Shown here: positions 34,234 through 41,795 of the stretch, one piece after another
How the letters are laid out: the number at the start of each line of letters is the position of its first letter
Position numbering within the stretch: position 1 is the first letter of the stretch
Assembly: GCF_013177455.1 (NCBI RefSeq)
Contig: NZ_CP053660.1
Location: 682,001-746,000 of the forward strand
DNA from: Nocardioides marmotae
Lineage (GTDB): Bacteria > Actinomycetota > Actinomycetes > Propionibacteriales > Nocardioidaceae
Reading direction: 5' to 3'
DNA: 64,000 nt
Made by a program: the position numbers and the translations under genes
Notes under the pieces: model-generated
Seen by the model: the letters and a program-made list of their open reading frames with translations, nothing else
Told to the model about the DNA's origin: nothing
Database searches by the model: none

Positions 34234-35460
34234 ATGACCCAGCACGAAGACGTGGACGCCTTCCGGGCCCGAGCACGGGCCTGGCTGGCCGCCACCATGC
34301 CGCGCCTCGCGGACGCCCCGGACCTGCCCGACGAGGACGCCGAGTGGGCGCGTGCCCGCGAGCTGCAGCGGCTGCTGCACGACGGCGGGTTCGCCGGCAT
34401 CTCCTACCCGGCCGAGTACGGCGGGTTGGGCCTGACCCCCGCCCACCAGCAGGCCTTCACCGAGGAGAGCGCGGCCTACGAGATGCCGCTGCTGCTCAAC
34501 GTGCCGACCCTCGGCATCTGCGGGCCGACGATCCTGGAGTACGGCAGCGAGGAGCTCAAGCAGCAGCACCTCCCGCGGATCCTGCGTGGGGAGGAGATCC
34601 TCGTCCAGTTCCTCTCCGAGCCGCGCGGCGGCTCCGACCTCGGTGGGCTCATCACCCGGGCCGAGCGGGTCGAGGGCGGCTGGTCGCTCAACGGGGCCAA
34701 GACCTGGAGCACCTGCGCCTACTCCGCCGACTGGGCGCTCTGCCTGGCCCGCACCGACTGGGACGTGCCCAAGCACGAGGGGCTCACGATGTTCCTGGTG
34801 CCGACCGACGCGCCGGGCATCACCATGCGCCGGATCCGGATGGTCAACGACACCGAGGAGTTCTGCGAGGAGTTCCTCGACGACGTCTTCGTGCCCGACG
34901 CCCAGGTGCTCGGCGAGCCGGGCCAGGGCTGGCAGGTCGTGATGCGCCAGCTCTTCCACGAGAAGGGCGCGGTCGGCGGCGGGTCGCCGTACGTGAGCGG
35001 CGCCGGCCGCAGCCGGATCACCCGGCCCAAGACCGACCCCGTGGCGCTGGCGCGCAGCGCGGGACGGCTCGACGACCCCGCGACCCGCGAGCTGCTCGGT
35101 CGCTGGCACGCCTCGGAGACGGTGCACCGCCAGCTCAACGCGCGCATCCGCACGGGGCTCGGCAGCGGGCTGCTGCCGGCACCTGCGGCCTCGATGATGA
35201 TGCTCTTCCACGCCCGGGCCGACGCGTTCAACGACGACGTGGCGCTCGAGATCGCCGGTGCCGGCGTGGTCGCGGCGTCCGGGCCGGCCGGCCAGCTGAT
35301 CCGGAAGGCCTCCACCAACTACCTGATGCGCCAGGCGTCCAGCCTCGGTGGCGGCAGCGCCGAGATGTCGCGCAACATCATCAGCGAGCGGTTGCTGTCC
35401 ATGCCGCGCGAACCCGCCCCGGACCGCGGCGTCCCGTTCCGCGAGGTCGCGCGCGGCTGA
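34234..35460 (+). CDS. acyl-CoA dehydrogenase, large-subunit type (pair 3)
   Basis: Protein of 408 aa, counterpart of 24937-26157. It has LSEPRGGSDLGG for the FAD loop, TWSTCAYSADW and QASSLGGGSAEMSRN. Bases 34690-34849 are almost the same as 25390-25549, including silent positions, which suggests recent gene conversion. It is the last gene of the catabolic island; the DUF2510 gene follows after 65 bp. GGAGGGATCC stands in front of ATG 34234. Confidence 0.9.
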   Translation: MTQHEDVDAFRARARAWLAATMPRLADAPDLPDEDAEWARARELQRLLHDGGFAGISYPAEYGGLGLTPAHQQAFTEESAAYEMPLLLNVPTLGICGPTILEYGSEELKQQHLPRILRGEEILVQFLSEPRGGSDLGGLITRAERVEGGWSLNGAKTWSTCAYSADWALCLARTDWDVPKHEGLTMFLVPTDAPGITMRRIRMVNDTEEFCEEFLDDVFVPDAQVLGEPGQGWQVVMRQLFHEKGAVGGGSPYVSGAGRSRITRPKTDPVALARSAGRLDDPATRELLGRWHASETVHRQLNARIRTGLGSGLLPAPAASMMMLFHARADAFNDDVALEIAGAGVVAASGPAGQLIRKASTNYLMRQASSLGGGSAEMSRNIISERLLSMPREPAPDRGVPFREVARG

Positions 35461-35525
35461 GCGGTCCTGCCGGTGGGGGCAGATCAGGTGGCGTGCCGCG
35501 GGCCCGGGATGGGTAGGCACGACTC

Positions 35526-36116
35526 GTGACGACGACCCCGCCGGCGGGCTGGTACCCGGACACCCGCACCCCCGGCCTGCTGCGCTGGTGGGACGGCGCG
35601 GCGTGGACCGAGCACACGAGCCCGGCGTACCCGACCTATCCGACCTACCCCGTCGACCCGGCGCAGGTGTCCGAGGCGCCGCCCGTGCCTCGCGTGAGCC
35701 GGTCGGCGAAGGTGCTGGTCGGGGTCGGGGTGGCAGCGCTGCTGATGGTGTGGGTCCTCGCGTTCGTGCTCGTCTTCGACGCCATCGAGCAGATCGGGGA
35801 CGGCCGGGCCGGCGGGTTCGCCGACCTCGACGCCGAGGACGCGTGCGCGACCGCCGTGGACGAGGCGGTCCGGATCAGCGAGGAGGAGGCGCCGCCGGTG
35901 CTGCTGGAGGACGTCCGCGCGCTGCGGGTCCTCGAGGACCGGCGCGAGACCCACGAGACGCCGGCGTCGGGGGAGGCCACCGTCCTCACCTGTCGCGGGA
36001 CCGGCGTGTGGTCCGACGGCGACACCACGACCGAGGTCGTCGTCGGGGTCACCGTCGACGCCGAGGGCACCCACTACGTCTTCTACGAGGCGGTCGGGCC
36101 GACCGCGACCGGGTAG
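35526..36116 (+). CDS. DUF2510-containing membrane protein
   Basis: Protein of 196 aa, function unknown. The N-terminus is a DUF2510 module ([23 protein letters not shown]), a tryptophan-rich motif common in actinobacterial membrane proteins. A proline- and tyrosine-rich linker leads to a single membrane helix ([22 protein letters not shown]) and an extracytoplasmic domain with two cysteines (DACAT and LTCRG). GTG 35526 stands 6 nt after a TAGGCA box (35514-35519), so the mRNA may be leaderless. It does not look connected with the neighbouring pathways. Confidence 0.75.
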   Translation: MTTTPPAGWYPDTRTPGLLRWWDGAAWTEHTSPAYPTYPTYPVDPAQVSEAPPVPRVSRSAKVLVGVGVAALLMVWVLAFVLVFDAIEQIGDGRAGGFADLDAEDACATAVDEAVRISEEEAPPVLLEDVRALRVLEDRRETHETPASGEATVLTCRGTGVWSDGDTTTEVVVGVTVDAEGTHYVFYEAVGPTATG

Positions 36117-36220
36117 CCCGCGGGCGGTCGGCGCCGGGGCCGGCCACCACCCTGTGAATGCACGAAAACTCACCCGAGGCTTTGGCACCTCACGCCCGAT
36201 CCGCCGGGCTGCACCAACCC

Positions 36221-36226
36221 TATGGT
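36221..36226 (+). promoter_or_regulatory. possible -10 box of the BMP-ABC operon
   Basis: TATGGT lies in the 192-bp gap before the lipoprotein gene; no convincing -35 is seen at 16-18 bp. It would give a leader of about 75 nt ending in AGGAG (36296-36300) and ATG 36309. The rest of the gap shows nothing recognisable. Confidence 0.35.
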
Positions 36227-36308
36227 GTAACTCACATGCGGGGCCCGGAGCAGGACCTGAGCTGCTCGTCCGGGACGGCAGCCCTGCTCGGACCTAGGAG
36301 TCACCCAG

Positions 36309-37310
36309 ATGCGCGTTATCCGACGTATCACCGCTGCGGCCGCCGTCGCGAGCCTCGGGCTCGCGCTGAGCGCCTGCGGCGGGTCCGCCGACGGAGGGGA
36401 CGACGGCGCCGACAAGGTCGCCGGCATCTTCTCCGGACCGGTCACGGACGCCGACCTCAACGCGCTCGGGCTCGACGCCCTCAAGGCGGCCGAGAAGGAC
36501 GGCGCCTCGGTGTCGTACGCCGAGAGCGTCGCGGTCCCCGACATCGAGGGCAAGCTGCGCCAGTACGTCTCCAGCGGCTACACGGTCGTGTGGACGCACG
36601 GCTCGCAGTTCTACGACGCCACCGCGAAGGTCGCCAAGGAGAACCCGGACGTCAACTTCATCGCGGAGTTCGACGGCGTGCCGGAGGACCAGCCCGAGAA
36701 CCTGTGGGTGATCGACCGCAACTTCCACACGGTCTTCTACCCGCTCGGCGTCCTCGCGGCGAACCTCTCCAGCACCGGCAAGGTCGGCTACCTCGGCGGG
36801 CTCTCCCTGCCGTTCTCCTACGCCGAGGTCCACGCCCTCGAGCAGGGGATCGAGGACTCCGGCAAGGACGCCGACCTCAAGCCCGTGTGGACCGGCGACT
36901 TCAACGACACCGTCAAGGCCACCCAGTTCACCTCCCAGCTGCTCAGCGGCGGCAACGACGTCATCGTCAGCTCGCTGAACCTCGGCGTCGTCGGCGCCTT
37001 CGAGGCGATGAAGGGCACCGAGGCGGGCGAGAACTGGATCACGGTGAAGTACACCGACAAGTCCGCCAACGACCCCGAGCACTACGCCGCCACCGTGCTC
37101 TACGACTTCGCCAAGCCGCTCATGGCGATCCTCGACGAGATCGAGAGCGGCACGACCACGGGCGTCTACGTCATGGGCTTCGGCAAGGGCGCGGACGTCT
37201 CGATCGGCGACAACGTCCCGACCGAGGCCAAGGAGGCCGCGGAGCAGGCCGTCGCCGACGTCGAGAGCGGCGCCACCGAGGTCGAGCTCGACCAGTCCGA
37301 GGTGAAGTGA
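36309..37310 (+). CDS. BMP-family ABC transporter substrate-binding lipoprotein
   Basis: Exported lipoprotein of 333 aa. The lipobox is LSAC (Cys23). The mature protein has the periplasmic-binding fold of the basic membrane protein/PnrA family (AGIFSGPVTDADLNALGLDALKAA; VGYLGGLSLPFSYAEVHALEQGI). Members bind purine nucleosides or related small ligands. ATG 36309 has AGGAG 8 nt upstream. First gene of a four-gene importer operon. Confidence 0.9.
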   Translation: MRVIRRITAAAAVASLGLALSACGGSADGGDDGADKVAGIFSGPVTDADLNALGLDALKAAEKDGASVSYAESVAVPDIEGKLRQYVSSGYTVVWTHGSQFYDATAKVAKENPDVNFIAEFDGVPEDQPENLWVIDRNFHTVFYPLGVLAANLSSTGKVGYLGGLSLPFSYAEVHALEQGIEDSGKDADLKPVWTGDFNDTVKATQFTSQLLSGGNDVIVSSLNLGVVGAFEAMKGTEAGENWITVKYTDKSANDPEHYAATVLYDFAKPLMAILDEIESGTTTGVYVMGFGKGADVSIGDNVPTEAKEAAEQAVADVESGATEVELDQSEVK

Positions 37311-37311
37311 G

Positions 37312-38907
37312 GTGACCGCGACGCCCCGCCTCGAGATGACCGAGGTGGTGAAGACCTTCGGTCCCGTGCGGGCCCTGGACGCCGTCTCCCTCGAGGTGGG
37401 CGCCCGCGAGGTCCACGGCCTCCTCGGGGGCAACGGCGCCGGCAAGACCACCTTGATGAACGTGCTGTTCGGGCTCTACCGCGCCGACTCCGGCGCGGTG
37501 CGCATCGACGGGCGCGAGGTCACCATCACCTCGCCCCGCGACGCCATCGAGCTCGGTGTGGGGATGGTCCACCAGACCTTCCTCCAGGTCGACACCTACA
37601 CGGTGATCGAGAACGTCGTCCTCGGCACGACCCTCGAGGGCGGCTCGCACCGCGGCGGGCTCGCCGCGGCCCGCGCGAAGATCGCCGAGATCAGCGATCG
37701 GTTCGGCCTCGACGTCGACCCCGACGCGGTCGTGGAGGAGCTGCCCGTCGGCGTACGGCAGCGCGTCGAGATCATCAAGGCGCTCTACCGCGGCGCCAGC
37801 GTGCTGATCCTCGACGAGCCGACGACGAACCTGACCCCGCAGGAGGTCGACGCGCTGTTCGCGTCGCTGCGGACGATGGTCGCCGAGGGGATGAGCGTCA
37901 TCCTCATCACCCACAAGATCCGCGAGACCCTCGCGGTCTGCGACCGGATGACCGTCATGCGCGACGGCGCCCGCGTGCAGACCCTCGAGCGCACGGAGAC
38001 CGACGCCGAGCACCTCGCGGCGATCATGGTCGGCGAGAGCCACGGCACCTACCAGGCGCCGACGGTCACCGAGGCCGTCGCGCTCGGGACCGCCCCGGCG
38101 GGCACGGTCGTCGGCGAGACCCCCGCCGGCAAGGTCTTCGAGCCGGGCGTCTCGATCGCCGGCGTCACCGTGCGCAACGACCACGACGTCGACCTGGTCG
38201 TCGGCTTCGACCTCGAGGTCGGCCGCGGCGAGGTCGTCGGCTTCGCCGGCGTGGCCGGCAACGGCCAGGTCGAGCTCGCCGAGGCGCTCGCCGGGGTGCG
38301 GCCGCTGCGCAGCGGCACGATCTCCGTCGGCGACATGGTCCTCTCCGGTCGGCCCACCGCGCAGTGGCTGGACGCCGGGGTCGCCTACGTTCCCGAGGAC
38401 CGCCACCGCGACGGCATCCTGCCGACGTCGGGCATCACCGAGAACCTCATCCTCGGCTCCCACCGCAGCGCCCGGGTCCGCCGCGGCGGGCTCATCGACT
38501 GGCGCGCGGCCCGGCAGCGGGCGGAGGAGGCGATCGCGAAGTTCGCGATCCGCGCCGACTCGCCCGCCACCCGGGCCGGCGACCTGTCGGGCGGCAACAT
38601 CCAGCGCGTCATCCTGGCCCGCGCCTTCGCCCACGAGCCGCGGCTGCTGATCCTGCACAACCCCACCCGCGGCCTGGACATCGGCTCGACCCGCTTCGTC
38701 TACGAGCAGATCCGCGCGGCCACCGCCGGCGGCTGCTCGGTGGTGGTGATCTCCGAGGACCTCGACGAGGTGATCGCGATCTCCGACCGGGTCATCGCGC
38801 TCTACCACGGCTCGCAGGCCGGGGAGTGGCGCAGCGACCAGGTCGACCCCTACGAGGTCGGGCGCCGGATGACCGGCCTCGGCACCCCTGTCGGAGGAAC
38901 CGCATGA
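37312..38907 (+). CDS. nucleoside/sugar-type ABC ATPase with two domains
   Basis: ATPase of 531 aa. Domain 1 has Walker A GGNGAGKT and a signature reading LPVGVRQR. Domain 2 has the degenerate P-loop GVAGNGQ usual in this family and the signature LSGGNIQR. Both features match ATPases of BMP-type nucleoside importers (YufO, NupA). One base separates it from the lipoprotein stop, and its own stop overlaps the first permease start. Supplies energy for the importer encoded here. Confidence 0.92.
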   Translation: MTATPRLEMTEVVKTFGPVRALDAVSLEVGAREVHGLLGGNGAGKTTLMNVLFGLYRADSGAVRIDGREVTITSPRDAIELGVGMVHQTFLQVDTYTVIENVVLGTTLEGGSHRGGLAAARAKIAEISDRFGLDVDPDAVVEELPVGVRQRVEIIKALYRGASVLILDEPTTNLTPQEVDALFASLRTMVAEGMSVILITHKIRETLAVCDRMTVMRDGARVQTLERTETDAEHLAAIMVGESHGTYQAPTVTEAVALGTAPAGTVVGETPAGKVFEPGVSIAGVTVRNDHDVDLVVGFDLEVGRGEVVGFAGVAGNGQVELAEALAGVRPLRSGTISVGDMVLSGRPTAQWLDAGVAYVPEDRHRDGILPTSGITENLILGSHRSARVRRGGLIDWRAARQRAEEAIAKFAIRADSPATRAGDLSGGNIQRVILARAFAHEPRLLILHNPTRGLDIGSTRFVYEQIRAATAGGCSVVVISEDLDEVIAISDRVIALYHGSQAGEWRSDQVDPYEVGRRMTGLGTPVGGTA

Positions 38908-40022
38908 GCACCATCGAGCAGTCCCCACCCGCCCCGGGCGGGGGTACGCCGCCACCCGCGCCGGGCGCGGCGCCCGCCCGGCGCCGCGGTGGCGCGGCGG
39001 GCGACGTCCTGTGGACGGTCGTGCCGTACGCCGCGTCGGTGCTGCTGGCCTTCGTCGTCGGCGGCGTGGTCATCGCCGCGATGGGCTACTCGGCCACCGA
39101 CGCGCTCCGCGCGGTGCTGACCAGCTCCTTCGAGAGCCGCTTCGGCATGGTCGAGACCCTCCACAAGTGGGTCCCGATCGTGCTGTGCGCCTACGCCTTC
39201 GCGCTCCCGCTGGCGACCGGGAAGTTCAACATCGGTGCCGAGGGCCAGCTGCTCCTCGGCGCGACCGGCGGTGCCGCCATCGGCATCACCTTCTCCGACC
39301 TCCCCGCGATCCTGCTGCTGCCGGCGACCCTCGTCGCGGGCGTGCTCGCCGGTGCCCTGTGGGCCGGCATCGCCGCGGTGCTGCTGGTGCGCTTCCGGGT
39401 CAACGAGGTGCTCAGCACGGTGCTGCTGAACTTCGTCTCCTTCAAGGTCATCGACTGGGTCGCCACCAAGGTCTGGCCCGACGCCGGCGCCGGCCACCCG
39501 GCCACCACCCCGGTCGGCGAGGGCGCCCGGCTCCCGCTCATCGGCGAGGCGCCCGGCCTGCACAGCGGCGTCCTGCTCGTGGTCGCGCTGGCCATCTTCA
39601 TCGCGGTCGGGATGCGGTTCACGCCCACCGGCTTCGAGATGCGCGCGGTCGGCGCCAACCCCCGCGCCTCGCTGGTCAACGGCGTGCGGACCACCCGGCT
39701 CGCCGGCGCCGGGCTCGTGCTCGGCGGCGCGGCCGCCGGCCTGGCCGGTGCCATCGACGTCGCCGGCCTGCACGGCCGGATGCTCGAGGGGATGCAGTCG
39801 AACTTCCTGATCCTCGGCATCATCGTCGGCCTCATGGCCCGCGGTTCGATGCTGGCCCTGCCGTTCGTCGCCTTCGGCATCGCCGTCCTGGAGTTCGGGG
39901 CCGGCACGATGCAGCTGGTCGCGGCCGTCCCGGTCGAGATGGTGCTCGTCATCGAGGCGCTGATCCTGCTCTTCCTGCTACTCAGCGATCTCGCCCGCAA
40001 CCGCCTGAGGGGTGCCGCATGA
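38904..40022 (+). CDS. nucleoside-type ABC permease, subunit 1 (YufP-like)
   Basis: Permease of 372 aa (BPD_transp_2 family) with about eight to ten membrane segments. The N-terminus is a 35-residue proline/alanine-rich cytoplasmic tail. Typical segments are TGKFNIGAEGQLLLGATGGA and FRVNEVLSTVLLNF. ATG 38904 overlaps the ATPase stop and has GGAGG upstream. Pairs with the next gene to form the membrane channel. Confidence 0.92.
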   Translation: MSTIEQSPPAPGGGTPPPAPGAAPARRRGGAAGDVLWTVVPYAASVLLAFVVGGVVIAAMGYSATDALRAVLTSSFESRFGMVETLHKWVPIVLCAYAFALPLATGKFNIGAEGQLLLGATGGAAIGITFSDLPAILLLPATLVAGVLAGALWAGIAAVLLVRFRVNEVLSTVLLNFVSFKVIDWVATKVWPDAGAGHPATTPVGEGARLPLIGEAPGLHSGVLLVVALAIFIAVGMRFTPTGFEMRAVGANPRASLVNGVRTTRLAGAGLVLGGAAAGLAGAIDVAGLHGRMLEGMQSNFLILGIIVGLMARGSMLALPFVAFGIAVLEFGAGTMQLVAAVPVEMVLVIEALILLFLLLSDLARNRLRGAA

Positions 40023-40942
40023 CCGAGTTCCTGACCCTCGTGGTCCCGATGTGGGTGGTCTTCACCCTCGCCGCCCAAGGCACGATCCTCAGCGGCCGCG
40101 CCGGCGTCTTCAACGTGACCCAGGAGGGCGTCATGGCCCTCGGTGCGTCGGTGGGCTCCGTGGTGGCCTACAAGATGGGCTCCAACCTCGGCGGCCTGCT
40201 CGTGGCGTTCGCCGTGGGCGCCCTGGTGGGCCTGGTCCTCACCTACATGACCACCCAGCTGCGGATGGACCAGTTCGTGGTCGGCCTGGCGCTGTTCTTC
40301 GCCGCGACCGGCGCCGCGGGCCTGCTCTACCGCGAGGTCATCGGCGTGACGATGACCCCGCCGAAGATCGACACCCTGGCCAAGATCGACATCCCGGTGC
40401 TCTCCGACATCCCGGTGATCGGCGAGCCGTTGTTCCGCCAGGACTACGTGTTCTTCTTCGTGGTGCTGCTCTCGGTGGCGATGTACTGGTTCATGCAGCG
40501 CACCAGCGCCGGCCTGGACTTCCGCTCGGTCGGGGAGAACCCCAAGGCCGCCGACAGCCTCGGCATCAACGTCACCCTCGCCCGCACCTGGTCGACGGTC
40601 GTCGGCTCGGGCCTGGTGGCGGTGGCCGGCGCGTACTTCCCGCTGCACTTCACCGGCATCTTCACCGACGGCATGATCGCCGGCCGCGGCTGGCTGGTCA
40701 TCGCGCTGGCGTTCCTCGGCGGCTGGCGGCCGCTGTACGTCGTCGCCGGCGCCGCGTTCTTCGCCGGCATGGACGTGCTGGGCCAGAAGGCGCAGGTCAT
40801 CGGCCTGGGCATCCCGCACCAGTTCATCGAGATGCTGCCCTTCGTGGCGACCCTGCTCGTCATGGTCTTCGCGTTCCGGTGGGCCCGCCAGCCCGCCCAC
40901 CTGGGGCTCAACTACGACCGCGAGTCGCGACTCGCGGGCTGA
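40019..40942 (+). CDS. nucleoside-type ABC permease, subunit 2 (YufQ-like)
   Basis: Permease of 307 aa, second channel subunit. Family segments are LSGRAGVFNVTQEGVMALGA near the start, FRSVGENPKAADSLGINV and GMIAGRGWLVIALAFLGGW. ATG 40019 overlaps the stop of subunit 1 by 4 bp. Last gene of the operon; a long hairpin 35 bp after the stop closes transcription. No nucleoside-catabolic gene follows, so the ligand is not revealed by context. Confidence 0.92.
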   Translation: MTEFLTLVVPMWVVFTLAAQGTILSGRAGVFNVTQEGVMALGASVGSVVAYKMGSNLGGLLVAFAVGALVGLVLTYMTTQLRMDQFVVGLALFFAATGAAGLLYREVIGVTMTPPKIDTLAKIDIPVLSDIPVIGEPLFRQDYVFFFVVLLSVAMYWFMQRTSAGLDFRSVGENPKAADSLGINVTLARTWSTVVGSGLVAVAGAYFPLHFTGIFTDGMIAGRGWLVIALAFLGGWRPLYVVAGAAFFAGMDVLGQKAQVIGLGIPHQFIEMLPFVATLLVMVFAFRWARQPAHLGLNYDRESRLAG

Positions 40943-40976
40943 GACGACGGCGGTCCCTATCCGACCGGCGCCGAGA

Positions 40977-41016
40977 GCACGAGGCCGTCCACCCGTCCGG
41001 GTGGGCGGTCTCGTGC
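40977..41016 (+). terminator. 18-bp-stem terminator after the BMP-ABC operon
   Basis: Stem 40977-40994 pairs with 40999-41016 around loop GTCC, all 18 positions pairing with two G-U wobbles. No U-tract follows, as is common in high-GC actinobacteria. Confidence 0.8.
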
Positions 41017-41083
41017 GTCCGGGGCCCGGCGATCTGCACAGGACCTCCACATCTCGTCCCGGACTCCTGCGGGCGGGCGCTCC

Positions 41084-41089
41084 TAGGCT
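41084..41089 (+). promoter_or_regulatory. -10 box of a leaderless response-regulator transcript
   Basis: TAGGCT ends 7 nt before ATG 41097, and no ribosome binding site is present, which predicts that transcription starts at or next to the start codon. Confidence 0.6.
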
Positions 41090-41096
41090 CCCGAGC

Positions 41097-41795
41097 ATGA
41101 GCAGCGTGCGCCGCCGGGTCCTGGTCGTCGAGGACGACCCGGTCATCAACCAGGCCGTCGCCGATCGCCTGGTCGCCGAGGGGTACGACGTCGTGCGGGC
41201 CGTCGACGGCCCCGGCGCGGTCGCGGCGCACGCCGAGCACCGGCCCGACGTGGTGGTCCTCGACCTCATGCTGCCGGGGTACGACGGCCACGAGGTGTGC
41301 CGCCGGATCCAGGCCGACCGGCCGGTGCCCGTGCTGATGCTGACCGCCCGTGCGGACGAGGCCGACGTGCTGGTGGGTCTCGCGGTGGGGGCCGACGACT
41401 ACCTCACCAAGCCGTTCCGGATGAAGGAGCTCGTCGCCAGGGTGGCCGCGCTGCTGCGCCGGGTCGACCGGGCCACCGAGCTGGTCGGCCGCCGGGCGCT
41501 GGAGCTGGGCGACCTGCGGGTGGACCCGCCGGCCCGCCGGGTCTGGCGCGGGGAGGAGGAGGTGCGGCTGACGCCCACCGAGTTCGACCTGCTGCTGTGC
41601 CTGGCCGCCAGCCCCGGGGCGGTCGTCACCCGCGAGCGGCTGATGGCCGAGGTGTGGGGCTGGGCCGGCGCGTCGAGCACCCGCACCGTCGACAGCCACG
41701 TCAAGGGGCTGCGCGCCAAGATCGGCGCCGACCGGGTCCGCACCGTGCACGGGGTCGGCTACGCCCTGGAGATCCCCGGGGCCGGTGCGCCGTGA
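41097..41795 (+). CDS. OmpR-family response regulator
   Basis: Two-component regulator of 232 aa. The receiver domain has the acidic pair EDD near residue 12, the phosphoacceptor Asp56 in VVVLDLMLPG, and lysine in YLTKPF. The C-terminal winged helix is of OmpR/PhoB type (RLTPTEFDLLLCLAASPGAVVTRERLM; SSTRTVDSHVKGLRAKIG). Its stop overlaps the start of the histidine-kinase gene, so the two are a cotranscribed pair. Target genes unknown; the kinase's fused membrane domain hints at an envelope signal. Confidence 0.93.
   Translation: MSSVRRRVLVVEDDPVINQAVADRLVAEGYDVVRAVDGPGAVAAHAEHRPDVVVLDLMLPGYDGHEVCRRIQADRPVPVLMLTARADEADVLVGLAVGADDYLTKPFRMKELVARVAALLRRVDRATELVGRRALELGDLRVDPPARRVWRGEEEVRLTPTEFDLLLCLAASPGAVVTRERLMAEVWGWAGASSTRTVDSHVKGLRAKIGADRVRTVHGVGYALEIPGAGAP

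Noticed and set aside
24937..35460. Composite transposon bounded by the two near-identical 160-bp patches
   Set aside because: The patches are internal parts of homologous genes in direct order and no transposase or terminal inverted repeat was found; gene conversion explains them better.
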